In this document: positions 18,911 through 29,916 of the stretch, piece by piece
Layout: every line of letters begins with the position of its first letter
Numbering within the stretch: the first letter of the stretch is position 1
Assembly (NCBI RefSeq): GCF_030657435.1
Contig: NZ_JAUTWS010000017.1
Coordinates: 1 to 64,000, forward strand
Reading direction: 5' to 3'
Length of the DNA stretch: 64,000 nt
Origin: Paracraurococcus lichenis
GTDB taxonomy: Bacteria; Pseudomonadota; Alphaproteobacteria; Acetobacterales; Acetobacteraceae
Program-made: the position numbers and the translations under genes
Notes under the pieces: model-generated
The model's input: only the letters and a program-made list of their open reading frames with translations
Told to the model about the DNA's origin: nothing
Database searches by the model: none

Positions 18911-19591
18911 TCACGGCTCCGCCCGGATCATGTATCCGGCGTTGCGCACCGTGTGGATCAGCGGCTTGTCGAAGCCCTTGTCGAGCTTCTGCCGCAGGCG
19001 GGAGACATGGACGTCGATGACGTTGGTCTGCGGATCGAAATGGTAGTCCCAGACCTTCTCGAGCAGCATGGTGCGCGTCACCACCTGGCCGGCATGGCGC
19101 ATCAGGTGCTCGAGCAGCCGGAACTCACGTGGCTGGACGTCGATGCGCTTGCCCGCGCGCGTCACCGTGCGCGAGAGCAGGTCGAGCTCGAGATCGGCGA
19201 CGCGCAGCTTGGTCGCCGGCGCGTCCACCGAGGGGCGGCGGCCCAGCGCCTCGACCCGCGCCAGCAGCTCGGCGAAGGCGAAGGGTTTCGTGAGATAGTC
19301 GTCGCCGCCGGCCTTGAGGCCCTTCACCCGCTCGTCCACCGCGCTCAGCGCCGAGAGGAACAGCACCGGCGTGCGGTTGCCCTGGCTGCGCAGCGTCTCG
19401 ACCAGCCGCACCCCGTCCACGCCGCCCGGCAGCATGCGGTCGAGGACCAGCATGTCGAATTGCTCGGAGGCCGCGAGGAACAGCCCGTCCCGGCCATTGG
19501 TCGCGTGCTCCACCGTGTGGCCGGCCTCCTGGAGGCCCTTTCGCACGAAGCGCGCGACCTCCGCATCGTCCTCGACCAGCAGTATCCGCAT
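18911..19591 (-). CDS. OmpR/PhoB-family response regulator
   Basis: 226 residues. The receiver domain has EDD at 7-9, phospho-acceptor Asp51 (VLDRMLPGG), a conserved Ser/Thr near 80 and Lys in TKPF. The C-terminal winged helix (about 125-224) ends HTVRNAGYMIR, as in CusR/CzcR/PhoP-type regulators. First gene of the operon with the sensor kinase and the small exported protein. Its promoter must lie in the 247-bp gap to the left end of the HtrA gene, which contains two hairpins. Confidence 0.94.
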   Translation of the reverse strand: MRILLVEDDAEVARFVRKGLQEAGHTVEHATNGRDGLFLAASEQFDMLVLDRMLPGGVDGVRLVETLRSQGNRTPVLFLSALSAVDERVKGLKAGGDDYLTKPFAFAELLARVEALGRRPSVDAPATKLRVADLELDLLSRTVTRAGKRIDVQPREFRLLEHLMRHAGQVVTRTMLLEKVWDYHFDPQTNVIDVHVSRLRQKLDKGFDKPLIHTVRNAGYMIRAEP

Positions 19592-19724
19592 CGCCTTCCC
19601 GTCCTCGCCCGGCCAGGGCCCAGAGCGCCAGGGCCGGTGCCGTCATTCCTGACCCCGAACCGGCTTACCGCAGCTTGCCGGCCGCATTGATTCCACACCA
19701 CATGCCTTTCGCGGCGCGCAACCT

Positions 19725-19756
19725 CATACCGGCCAGCATAAATGCTGACCGGTATG
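19725..19756. repeat. 15-bp inverted repeat upstream of the response-regulator gene
   Basis: cataccggccagcat, then aa, then atgctgaccggtatg: arms of 15 bp with one mismatch. It lies 134-165 bp upstream of the regulator start. The outer flanks (gcgcgcaa and ttggcgcgc) are also partly complementary. It could be an operator for the two-component regulator or part of a terminator for the HtrA transcript. It shares the ATACCGGCC core with the next hairpin. Confidence 0.5.
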
Positions 19757-19798
19757 GCTTTATGATTGGCGCGCAGCCGCCACACCAACCCTGCGCGC

Positions 19799-19838
19799 GA
19801 TACCGGCCTGCAGAAGTCACAACTTCTGCAGGCCGGTA

Positions 19839-19840
<2 letters not shown>
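19799..19840 (-). terminator. 19-bp perfect hairpin at the end of the HtrA gene
   Basis: gataccggcctgcagaagt, loop caca, then the exact complement, overlapping the first two bases of the HtrA stop codon (complement of 19839-19841). The stem is long and perfect, but no T-run follows on the minus strand. Transcript termination or 3-prime stabilisation is inferred. Confidence 0.6.
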
Positions 19841-21062
<1,222 letters not shown>

Positions 21063-21223
21063 TTTGCCTAACTGATCAACCCCTTAGCAGCTCGTCGGAT
21101 GTGCGGCGTGGATGCAGTATAATTGCGCTGCGTGCACCTCTTCTGCGCAAATCCGCGAAAATCGCCTGCCACATGAATATTCGGCCGCCCTGGACGGAAC
21201 GAGCGGCCAAATCCGACAGGCTG

Positions 21224-22624
21224 CTAGGCTCCGGCGAGGTCCGGCCGGCGATCCGCCCAGGGCTCGGCCGTCTCCCACTCCGCCGCGAGGGCGCAGAGCA
21301 CGCCGTCCGCGCCGGCGGGGCCGACGAGCTGGAAGCCGATCGGCAGGCCCGATGCAGCGGGCCGGCAGGGCAGCGCGATGCCCGGCAGACCGCCGAGATT
21401 GGCGAAATTGGTGAAGACGGCATGGCCGCGCGGGCCGACCGGCTGGCCGGCGATGGTCTCGGGCGCGACCTGGTCGGCGGGCCAGGGCAGCGCCGCAGCG
21501 GCGGGCGTCAGGATCAGGTCCCAGGCGCCGAAGAAGGCGGCCATGCGCCGGCGGAACCCGGCGATGCCGTCGATGGCGGCGAAGAGCGCCTGCGGCGACA
21601 GCGCCCGGCCAGCCGCCGCCATCTCCCGCAGCGCGGGCGCCGTTGGCTCGCCGCCCTTCTCCGCCAGCAGCCAGGCGAGGCCGGCCTGGCTCACCGGCGC
21701 GAACATCGCCGCGAGTTCCTCGGTGGTGAAGGGCGCCTCCCCCTCCTCCACCGCATGGCCGAGCGCGCCGAGGCGGGCGGCGGCCTCGGCCACGCTGCCG
21801 GCGACCTCCGGATCCACCGGGTTGTCGCCGAAGCGGGGGACATAAAGGACCCGCTGCCGCGGCGCGGCGGCCGGCAGGGCGAAGGGCGGCAGGGCGCGGC
21901 TGGCCAAGTCGCGCGCATCGGCCGGCGCCAGGATGGCCAGCAGCGCCGCGAGGTCGCCGGTGGTCCGCGCGATCGGCCCGATCTGCTCGAGGTCGAGCAG
22001 GATGGCCGGCAGCCCGTCGCAGCGCGGCACCCGGCCGATGGAGGGCTTGAGGCCGACGAGGCCGGCATGGCAGGCGGGCCGCCGGATGGAGCCGCCGCCA
22101 TCGGTGCCCAGCGCCAGCGGGCCGAGCCCCGCGGCGACGGCCGCGACCGCCCCGCCAGAGGAGCCGCCCGGCGTCAGCGCGAGGTCCCAGGGATTGCGGG
22201 TGACGCCATGCACCGCGTTGTCCGTGTAACCCTGCAGGGTGAATTCCGGGACGTTGGTCTTGCCGAGGATGACGAGCCCCGCGGCGCGGGCGCGGGCGAC
22301 CGGCAGCTCGTCCCGCTCCGGCACGAAGCCACGGAACAGCGGGCTGCCCCAGGCGCAGGGCAGGCCGGCGACCGTGATGTTGTCCTTCACCGTCAGCGGC
22401 ACGCCATCGAGCGGCGAGGCCGGCGTGCCCGCCCGCCAGCGCGCCTCGCTCGCCCGGGCGGCGGCACGGGCACCGGCCTCGTCGAGGGCGATGATGGCGT
22501 TCAGGCGCGGGTTCAGCGCGGCGATGCGGGCGAGCACCGCCTCCAGCGCCTCGACCGGCGAGAGGGCGCGGCGGGCATAGAGGCCGGCGAGGGTCCGGGC
22601 GGGGAGCAGCGCGGGGTCGGTCAT
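21224..22624 (-). CDS. amidase-signature family hydrolase
   Basis: 466 residues. The Ser-cisSer-Lys triad has canonical spacing: Lys80 (LTVKDNI), Ser155 (GGSSGG) and Ser179 (DGGGSIRRPA), so the enzyme should be active. Members hydrolyse amides such as indoleacetamide, glutamyl-tRNA, nylon oligomers or allophanate; the substrate is not evident here. It lies downstream of the nitronate-monooxygenase-like gene on the same strand with an 83-bp gap, so the two may be co-transcribed. Confidence 0.9.
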   Translation of the reverse strand: MTDPALLPARTLAGLYARRALSPVEALEAVLARIAALNPRLNAIIALDEAGARAAARASEARWRAGTPASPLDGVPLTVKDNITVAGLPCAWGSPLFRGFVPERDELPVARARAAGLVILGKTNVPEFTLQGYTDNAVHGVTRNPWDLALTPGGSSGGAVAAVAAGLGPLALGTDGGGSIRRPACHAGLVGLKPSIGRVPRCDGLPAILLDLEQIGPIARTTGDLAALLAILAPADARDLASRALPPFALPAAAPRQRVLYVPRFGDNPVDPEVAGSVAEAAARLGALGHAVEEGEAPFTTEELAAMFAPVSQAGLAWLLAEKGGEPTAPALREMAAAGRALSPQALFAAIDGIAGFRRRMAAFFGAWDLILTPAAAALPWPADQVAPETIAGQPVGPRGHAVFTNFANLGGLPGIALPCRPAASGLPIGFQLVGPAGADGVLCALAAEWETAEPWADRRPDLAGA

Positions 22625-22707
22625 CGGGTGCCTCCGTCCCCTCCCCGCCGGGCGGGAGAGGGATGGGTTGGGGGTGAGCCGCGGCGCATGCCCGGCGGAG
22701 CGGGGTG

Positions 22708-23679
22708 TCAGAAGACGCCGCGCAGCCGGGCCATGCCGGCCGCCGCCTCGGCGGCCATGCGGTGCACGACCTCACCGGCCCCGGGGATGTCCTCGAACAG
22801 GCCGACGCATTGCCCGGCCCAGACATAGCTGCCCGCGAGGTCGCCCGCATCCGTGCCGCGGGCATTCATGGCGCCGCCGATCATGGCGACGAGGTCGGCC
22901 TGCGGCGCGCCGGCGGCCTCCGCGGCCAGGATCGCCTCGGCATGCGGGCTGCGCAGCACGCGGCCGGGCATGCCGAGGCTGCGCTTGATGATCATGGTGT
23001 CGCCCGGCGCGGCGGCGGCCAGCGCCTGCTTGTAGGCGGCATGCGCCCGCGCCTCGACCGTGGCGACGAAGCGGGTGCCCATCTCGACGCCCTCCGCCCC
23101 GAGCGCGAGCGCGGCCAGCAGCCCGGCGCCGGTGGCGATGCCGCCGGAGGCGAGGACCGGGATGCTCACCGCCGCGACCACGCGCGGGACCATGACCAGC
23201 GTCGTCTCGTCGGAGCGGCCGATATGGCCGCCGCCCTCATAGCCCACGGTCGCCACCATGTCGGCGCCGGCGGCCTCGGCCTTCCTCGCCAGTTCCGGCC
23301 CGGCGGTCAGCACCAGGGTCTTCGCCCCGGCCTCCTGGCAGCGGCGGATATAGGGGGCGGGGTTGCCGGCGGTGAGCGCGATGATGCCGACGCCCTCTTC
23401 CAGCGCCGCTTCCAGCCCCGGGCGGATGTCCTGCCGGCCGATCGGGAAGTTCACCGCGAAGGGACGGTCGGTCAGGGCGCGGCAGCGGCGGATCTCGGCC
23501 CGCAGCCCGTCGGCCCCGTCGAGGCCGGCACTGGCGATCTGGCCGAGGCCGCCGGCATTGGAGACGGCGGCGGCGAGGTCGGCGGTGGCGACGCGGGCGA
23601 GGCCGCCCTGGACGATCGGGTAGCGGATGCCGAGCAGGCGGGTGACGCGGGTCTCGATGGCAGGCGGGGTCTCGGGCAT
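22708..23679 (-). CDS. nitronate monooxygenase / 2-nitropropane dioxygenase-like flavoprotein
   Basis: 323 residues, FMN-dependent TIM barrel. The N-terminal PIVQGGLARVAT, the EGGGHIGRSD loop with the candidate catalytic His, and the phosphate-binding IPVLASGGIATGAGLLAAL all fit the NMO/NPD family. The same fold includes FabK enoyl reductases and enzymes of unknown activity, so the alkyl-nitronate substrate is only the family default. Upstream of the amidase gene on the same strand. Confidence 0.87.
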   Translation of the reverse strand: MPETPPAIETRVTRLLGIRYPIVQGGLARVATADLAAAVSNAGGLGQIASAGLDGADGLRAEIRRCRALTDRPFAVNFPIGRQDIRPGLEAALEEGVGIIALTAGNPAPYIRRCQEAGAKTLVLTAGPELARKAEAAGADMVATVGYEGGGHIGRSDETTLVMVPRVVAAVSIPVLASGGIATGAGLLAALALGAEGVEMGTRFVATVEARAHAAYKQALAAAAPGDTMIIKRSLGMPGRVLRSPHAEAILAAEAAGAPQADLVAMIGGAMNARGTDAGDLAGSYVWAGQCVGLFEDIPGAGEVVHRMAAEAAAGMARLRGVF

Positions 23680-23723
23680 GACGTCTCGCTCGGTGGATTG
23701 CCGGCGAGTGTAGCGCGGGCGGC

Positions 23724-24113
23724 TCAGCGGATAAGGCGGACCTCGACCCCCGCCGCGATCTCCGACCAGAGGCGATCGGCCGTCACGGCCGGCAGGCCGA
23801 GGACTGCGGCGGTGCCGAGGCAGGCGGCGTCGCCGAGCGAGAGGCCCTGGTGGCGGAAGGCCGCGAGCAGGGCGCCGGCCCGGGCGGCCATGGGCGCGGC
23901 AAAGCCGAGGACAGGCAGCGAGAGCTCCTCCGCCCAGGCCGCGGCGCGCGCCGGGTCGAGGCCGCGACGGGCCGCGACCTCCACCACCTCCGCCAGGTTC
24001 ACCGCCGAGATCGCCGCGCCGTCGAGGGAGGCGAGGACCCGCTCGGCACCCCGCTCCTCGAAGACCAGGGCGAGCAATGCCGAGGCATCGAGCAGCAGCC
24101 GGGGCTCAGCCAC
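23724..24113 (-). CDS. vapC: PIN-domain toxin, VapC family
   Basis: 129 residues. All four acidic residues of a PIN ribonuclease are present: Asp9 (LLLDASALL), Glu42 (NLAEVVE), Asp95 (SLGDAACL) and Asp113 (TADRLW). It should cut RNA in a Mg-dependent way when free of its antitoxin. Its start overlaps the end of the AbrB-type antitoxin gene by 8 bp, the classic toxin-antitoxin arrangement. Confidence 0.92.
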   Translation of the reverse strand: MAEPRLLLDASALLALVFEERGAERVLASLDGAAISAVNLAEVVEVAARRGLDPARAAAWAEELSLPVLGFAAPMAARAGALLAAFRHQGLSLGDAACLGTAAVLGLPAVTADRLWSEIAAGVEVRLIR

Positions 24114-24396
24114 GCGGCGGGACGGGGGCCGGCGCCTGGTCCTCGTGCAGGCCGCGGGCGGCCTCCGCGCGGCGGCCGGCGATCAGCGCCTCCGAGGCCA
24201 AGCCGGCGGCACGGGGCAGCGCGCGCAGCTCCGCCTGGATGCGGCGCAGGGCGGCGAGGCGGGTCGTGGCGCGCAGCTCGCCATCCTGGAGGGAGAGGCG
24301 AAGCTCTCCACCCTCCGGAATGCCCAGGGCGTCGCGGAGGTCGCGCGGGATCACCATGCGGCCGGCGGCATCGACCCTGACGGTGACCTGATCCAT
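24106..24396 (-). CDS. vapB: AbrB/MazE-type antitoxin partner of VapC
   Basis: 96 residues. The N-terminal swapped-hairpin DNA-binding domain (residues 1-45, VRVDAAGRMVIPRDLRDALGI) is followed by a helical, Ala/Arg-rich C-terminal part that probably wraps the toxin. It is translated first and overlaps vapC by 8 bp. Antitoxins of this type repress their own promoter; an inverted repeat 43-66 bp upstream is a candidate operator. Confidence 0.9.
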   Translation of the reverse strand: MDQVTVRVDAAGRMVIPRDLRDALGIPEGGELRLSLQDGELRATTRLAALRRIQAELRALPRAAGLASEALIAGRRAEAARGLHEDQAPAPVPPRG

Positions 24397-24438
24397 GGCA
24401 GCACGACCTCCAATTCCACAACATCACAATATGGATGA

Positions 24439-24462
24439 AATCGAGTCGATGGAAGCTCGATT
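24439..24462. promoter_or_regulatory. candidate VapB operator
   Basis: Inverted repeat aatcgag - 10 bases - ctcgatt, 43-66 bp upstream of the antitoxin ATG, in an AT-richer stretch than its surroundings. Spacing and position suit an AbrB-type dimer site controlling the vapBC operon. Seen directly; binding is inferred. Confidence 0.45.
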
Positions 24463-24633
24463 CGCATTGGCGCGGTTTGATCAATACTCCTCAACCGACC
24501 GTCAGCGCCGCAGCTAGGCCGAATGGATCGTTATGCTCTAGCATGGGATAATGGTAGTCCGGCGCCACGAACAGCGGTCGCGGCATGGCCGGCCGGAATG
24601 GCAACGGCGCGTTGCCGCCATTTCCGCGGTCCT

Positions 24634-24867
24634 CTACTCCCGCTTCGTCTCCGCCAGCCTGCGTTGCAGCGCCAACCGCATCTCGCGCATCCGCCGCAGC
24701 AGCGCCGAGGGTGTCACGCCGCGCAACTCCTCCCCCTCCGCCATCAGCAGCACCTGGCTGCCCGGCGTCAGGCCGAGCTGTGTCCGCAGCGGCTTGGGCA
24801 GGGTGATCCGCCCCTTGGCATCCACCCGGGCCCGCAGCATCCCCGGCGCATTCGGTCGTCTCGCCAT
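24634..24867 (-). CDS. AbrB/MazE-type DNA-binding protein without a toxin partner
   Basis: 77 residues. An AbrB fold spans about residues 10-50 (ARVDAAGRI-like ARVDAKGRITLPKPLRTQLGL), followed by a basic amphipathic helix. No PIN or MazF gene is adjacent. The nearest toxin-antitoxin pair is 237 bp downstream on the same strand and has its own antitoxin. It is either a transition-state regulator or an orphan antitoxin that could cross-talk with that pair. A weak hairpin at 24598-24623 follows its stop. Confidence 0.82.
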   Translation of the reverse strand: MARRPNAPGMLRARVDAKGRITLPKPLRTQLGLTPGSQVLLMAEGEELRGVTPSALLRRMREMRLALQRRLAETKRE

Positions 24868-24983
24868 TTCATCCGCATCCGGTGCGACCCCTCCGGCTTA
24901 CGCCGTCGCACCCCCCGGATGCAACAACGGCGCCCAGGGGTTGCCCCGGACGCCGCTGCCGCAACCCATTCAGATGGGGCGGC

Positions 24984-26813
<1,830 letters not shown>

Positions 26814-26848
26814 GGGGGTCGGGGTCCCTTGCGGCCGCAACGCACAGA

Positions 26849-26887
26849 GTCACCCGGCCCGGTCGATCGGGGACCGGGGCGGGTGAC
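26849..26887 (-). promoter_or_regulatory. 16-bp stem hairpin in the typA leader
   Basis: gtcacccggcccggtc pairs with gaccggggcgggtgac with one mismatch, 36-74 bp upstream of the typA ATG. It could be a structured 5-prime leader or attenuator. It could also terminate transcripts from the gene upstream, but a second hairpin at 26984-27006 is better placed for that. Confidence 0.45.
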
Positions 26888-26983
26888 GCAGCAGGGCGGC
26901 ATGTTGCGGCGCACAGATAGGCGCTCGGCGCCGGAAATGCGAGCATTCATTGCCGCAGGGCAGCCGGGACCTGGCCGCAGGTC

Positions 26984-27006
26984 GGGGCGGGGCCGGGCCC
27001 CGCCCC
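26984..27006 (-). terminator. GC-rich hairpin after the small exported protein gene
   Basis: ggggcgggg, loop ccggg, ccccgcccc: a perfect 9-bp stem that starts 7 bp downstream of the stop of the gene at 27014-27349 (minus strand). No T-tract follows, so it is probably a weak or Rho-assisted terminator. Confidence 0.55.
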
Positions 27007-27013
27007 CGGTCCG

Positions 27014-27349
27014 TCAGCGGCGGGTGCCGGTGGCGCTGTCGCCCGGCATGACGGCCGTGCCGCCGGGCGCCGTCTGGCGCGCACCGGGCATGGCGCTCGG
27101 GTCGTTGGCGCCGCGGCCGCTGCTGCTGCCTGGGGCCAGCGGCACCGCCGCGCCCTGGGCCGGCTGCTCGCTGCGGCCCTTCATCTCCTGCGGGGTGCTG
27201 CCGAGGTTGCCGGCGGCCGGGGAGCCCGGCGTGGCGGCGTTCAAGCCGCCGGTCGCGCTGCTGTCGCTGCTGCCGCCGCCCTGGGCGAAGGCAGGGCCGG
27301 CGGCCAGCGCCACGCCGAGCGCGGCAACTAGCATGGGGATACGACGCAT
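27014..27349 (-). CDS. small exported low-complexity protein, paralog A
   Basis: 111 residues from the ATG at 27349, which gives a clear Sec signal peptide ending AFAQ. The mature part is Gly/Ser/Pro/Ala-rich and probably disordered. Its middle segment GTPGSPAAGNLGSTPQEM-type (here ATPGSPAAGNLGSTPQEMKG) and the tail APGGTAVMPGD are almost the same as in the neighbouring gene at 27535-27900. No known function. The pair arose by tandem duplication. Confidence 0.75.
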   Translation of the reverse strand: MRRIPMLVAALGVALAAGPAFAQGGGSSDSSATGGLNAATPGSPAAGNLGSTPQEMKGRSEQPAQGAAVPLAPGSSSGRGANDPSAMPGARQTAPGGTAVMPGDSATGTRR

Positions 27350-27477
27350 GGCTGGTGTTCCTGTGTCTGCCGTGGTGGCGGCCGGCGGCGCCCGCAAGAC
27401 CAGGGACCGGATGCGTGTTCGCCTCCCGGTCGAAGATCCGTTGCGCCCGACCCGCACATTTTCAACACGGCAGCAAC

Positions 27478-27499
27478 GGTCCGGTTCCCGATCCGGACC
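27478..27499 (-). terminator. hairpin downstream of paralog B
   Basis: ggtccgg, 8-base loop, ccggacc, located 36-57 bp after the stop of the gene at 27535. Seven-bp perfect stem; weak evidence for termination. Confidence 0.35.
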
Positions 27500-27534
27500 A
27501 CGGTCGGCGACCGCGGCCCGGCCGGCCGCCCGGG

Positions 27535-27900
27535 TCAGCGGCGGGTGCGGTCGCCCGGCATGACGGCCGTGCCGCCCGGCGCGGTCTCCATGGTGCCCGG
27601 CAGGGCGCTCGGGTCCGGGGCGCCGCGGCCCGTGGTCGGGGCCAGGGTCGTCGCCGCCCCCTGCGCCGGCTGCTGGCTGCGGCCGAGCATCTCCTGCGGC
27701 GTGCTGCCGAGATTGCCGGCGGCCGGCGAGCCGGGGGTGCCGCCGGACAGGCCACCGGTGCCGCCGGAGTCACCGCCGCCGCCACCGGCCTGGGCGAGGA
27801 TGATGCGGCCATCGTCAGGGCCAGCGGCGGCCTGGACCACGACGGGCGTGGCCAGCAGCGCCGCGCCGAGCGCGCTGGCGAGAAGGGTCTTGCAGCTCAT
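27535..27900 (-). CDS. small exported low-complexity protein, paralog B
   Basis: 121 residues. Sec signal peptide (MSCKTLLASALGAALLATPVVVQA), then a Gly-rich stretch, then the block GTPGSPAAGNLGSTPQEMLG with RSQQPAQGAA, shared nearly word for word with paralog A, and the tail APGGTAVMPGD. Expected to be periplasmic or secreted. Strong conservation of the block in otherwise low-complexity sequence suggests a binding or assembly motif, but no family is recognised. Confidence 0.75.
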   Translation of the reverse strand: MSCKTLLASALGAALLATPVVVQAAAGPDDGRIILAQAGGGGGDSGGTGGLSGGTPGSPAAGNLGSTPQEMLGRSQQPAQGAATTLAPTTGRGAPDPSALPGTMETAPGGTAVMPGDRTRR

Positions 27901-27999
27901 GGGGGGTCTCCGCTCACGTCGAGCGCGGGCAGCCGGCCCTTCCGGGCGGCGGCCTTGGCGATCGGCGGTCCGCGGTGGACCTGCTGCGACCGGCCCGCC

Positions 28000-29016
28000 T
28001 CAGCCCAACACGGCGGAGACGGGGCGGTTTCCACCAGCCGCCGCAATCGCCGCCTTGAGATCACCCTGGGGTCGCGCGCCGAAATGCGAGATCACCTCCG
28101 CCGCCGCGACCGCGCCCCAGCGGCCGCACTCCGGCAGCGGCAGGCCGCGCGTATGGGCGGCGAGGAAGCCGGCGGCATAGGCATCGCCCGCGCCGGTGGT
28201 GTCGACCACCCGGGTCGGCTGCGCCGAAACCGCGTGCCGTTCCCCGCCGGCCACGATCAGGCTGCCCTTCTCGCTGCGGGTCAGGGCGGCCAGCGCCACC
28301 TCGCCGCTCGCCAGCCGCGCCGCCTCCTCGAAGTCGTCGGTCTCGTAGAGCGAGAGGATCTCGCTCTCGTTGGCAAACAGGATGTCCACCTCCTCCCGCA
28401 CCAGCTTGCGGAAGGCCTGGCGGTGCCGCTCGACGCAGAAGGCGTCGGACAGGCTCAGCGCCACCTGTCGGCCATGCCGGTGGGCGATGCGGGAGGCCTC
28501 CATGAAGGCGGCCTGCGCCGCCGGCGGGTCGAAGAGATAGCCCTCCATGTAAAGCACCTTGGCGCGCGCCACCTCGGCCTCCTCCACATCGGCGGCCGAG
28601 AACTCGACGCAGGCGCCGAGGAAGGTGTTCATCGTCCGCTGCGCATCGGGCGTGACCAGGATCAGGCAGCGCGCGGTCGGCGCGCCGCCGACCAGCGGCT
28701 TCGTCGGGAAATGCACGCCGACCGCGCGGATGTCATGCGCGAAGACGCGGCCGAGCTGGTCGTCCGCCACCTTGCCGAGGAAGCCGACCCGGGCGCCGAG
28801 CGCCGCGGCGACGGCGCAGGTATTGCCGGCCGAGCCGCCCGAGCTCTCGGTCCCCGGCCCCATGGCGGCGTAGAGCGCCTCCGCATCGGCCGCGCCGATG
28901 AGGCGCATGGCGCCCTTGGCTAGGTTGTGCGCATCGAGGAACCCGTCCTCGGCGCGGGCCAGCACATCCACGATGGCGTTGCCGATGCCGAGGATGTCGA
29001 GGCTGGGTTCGCTCAT
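28000..29016 (-). CDS. adenosine kinase / PfkB-family sugar kinase
   Basis: 338 residues from the ATG at 29016 (the frame stays open far upstream, which is an artefact of GC richness). The ribokinase fold begins DILGIGNAIVDVLA. The Gly-rich ESSGGSAGNTCAVA and the catalytic signature DTTGAGDAYAAGF (Asp base) are intact. In alphaproteobacteria this subgroup is annotated as adenosine kinase, phosphorylating adenosine to AMP with ATP; sugar specificity cannot be excluded by eye. Divergent from the EI24-like membrane protein gene. Confidence 0.88.
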   Translation of the reverse strand: MSEPSLDILGIGNAIVDVLARAEDGFLDAHNLAKGAMRLIGAADAEALYAAMGPGTESSGGSAGNTCAVAAALGARVGFLGKVADDQLGRVFAHDIRAVGVHFPTKPLVGGAPTARCLILVTPDAQRTMNTFLGACVEFSAADVEEAEVARAKVLYMEGYLFDPPAAQAAFMEASRIAHRHGRQVALSLSDAFCVERHRQAFRKLVREEVDILFANESEILSLYETDDFEEAARLASGEVALAALTRSEKGSLIVAGGERHAVSAQPTRVVDTTGAGDAYAAGFLAAHTRGLPLPECGRWGAVAAAEVISHFGARPQGDLKAAIAAAGGNRPVSAVLG

Positions 29017-29118
29017 GCAGGGGGACCTCTCGGGGCTGGCTGCGTTGCGGGCGCGTCGCGGACCGGATACCTCCCGGGCCCCGCGGCGGCAACCGCCCTC
29101 CCCTGCCGGGACCGATGC

Positions 29119-29769
29119 ATGCTGAAAGCCTGCCTGCTGACCCTCCGCCAGCTCGGCGAACCCGCCTTCCTCGCGCCGCTCGCCAAGGGGCTGCTCGGCG
29201 CGGTCGCGGTCTTCGCCGCGCTCGCCGGCCTCGCCGCCTGGGGCACGGGCTGGCTCGCCGGCGGCACCGGCTGGCTGGCGAACCTGGCCGCCGCGGCGGG
29301 CGGGCTGCTGACCCTCGGCCTCGCCTGGTGGCTGTTCATCCCGGCGATGCTGGCGATCGCCGGCCTCTTCCTCGACCCGGTGGCGGGGGCGGTGGAGCGG
29401 CGCTTCTACCCGGAGCTGCCGCCGGCGCGCGGCGCGCCCCTCGCCGCCCAGGCCGCCTACAATATCGGGCTCGGCGCCAAGGTGGCCGGGCTGTCGCTCA
29501 TCGCCCTGCCGCTCGCCATCCTCGCGCCGCCCTTCGGCGCCGTGGCGCTCTGGGCGATCTCGACCGTCGCGCTCGGCCACGGGCTGTTCGAGGGCGTGGC
29601 GCAGCGCCGCATGTCGGTGCCGGAGTCGCGCGCGCTGCGGCGGCGGCGCGAGGGCGCGGTGCTCGGCCTCGGCGCGATCCTCGCCGCGCTCTCCCTCCTG
29701 CCCGTGGTCAATCTCCTGGTGCCCGTGCTCGGCACGGCGGCGATGACACACCTGTTGCATCGCCCCTAA
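29119..29769 (+). CDS. EI24-domain membrane protein (CysZ-like)
   Basis: 216 residues with about four hydrophobic segments (residues ~25-50, 58-90, 115-145 and 180-210). Charged loops contain FLDPVAGAVERRFYPELP and the RRMSVPESRALRRRREGA region typical of bacterial EI24/CysZ-like proteins. CysZ members import sulfate, but this clade is of unconfirmed function and no sulfate genes are nearby. I chose the ATG at 29119; the overlapping ATG at 29115 is in another frame. Starts 102 bp from the divergent kinase gene. Confidence 0.82.
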   Translation: MLKACLLTLRQLGEPAFLAPLAKGLLGAVAVFAALAGLAAWGTGWLAGGTGWLANLAAAAGGLLTLGLAWWLFIPAMLAIAGLFLDPVAGAVERRFYPELPPARGAPLAAQAAYNIGLGAKVAGLSLIALPLAILAPPFGAVALWAISTVALGHGLFEGVAQRRMSVPESRALRRRREGAVLGLGAILAALSLLPVVNLLVPVLGTAAMTHLLHRP

Positions 29770-29916
29770 GGCGGAACGTCCTGCAAATTCCTCGCGGGAA
29801 CGCGATCTCGCCGTTGTGCCAGCGCAAGCCCGCATGGTAGCCCCCGGGCATTGCGCGACACGCAAGCCGGGATCACCCGACGCATTGTCCGCCGTACCGC
29901 TCTGAAGGGGGGCATG

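Noticed and set aside
21112-21125. tataat sequence on the plus strand between the amidase and HtrA genes
   Set aside because: Both neighbouring genes are on the minus strand, no suitable -35 box lies upstream, and the short AT match is not enough to call a promoter.
24598-24623. Hairpin aatggcaacg / cgttgccgccatt after the lone AbrB-type gene
   Set aside because: The stem is interrupted and no T-run follows; too weak to list as a terminator.
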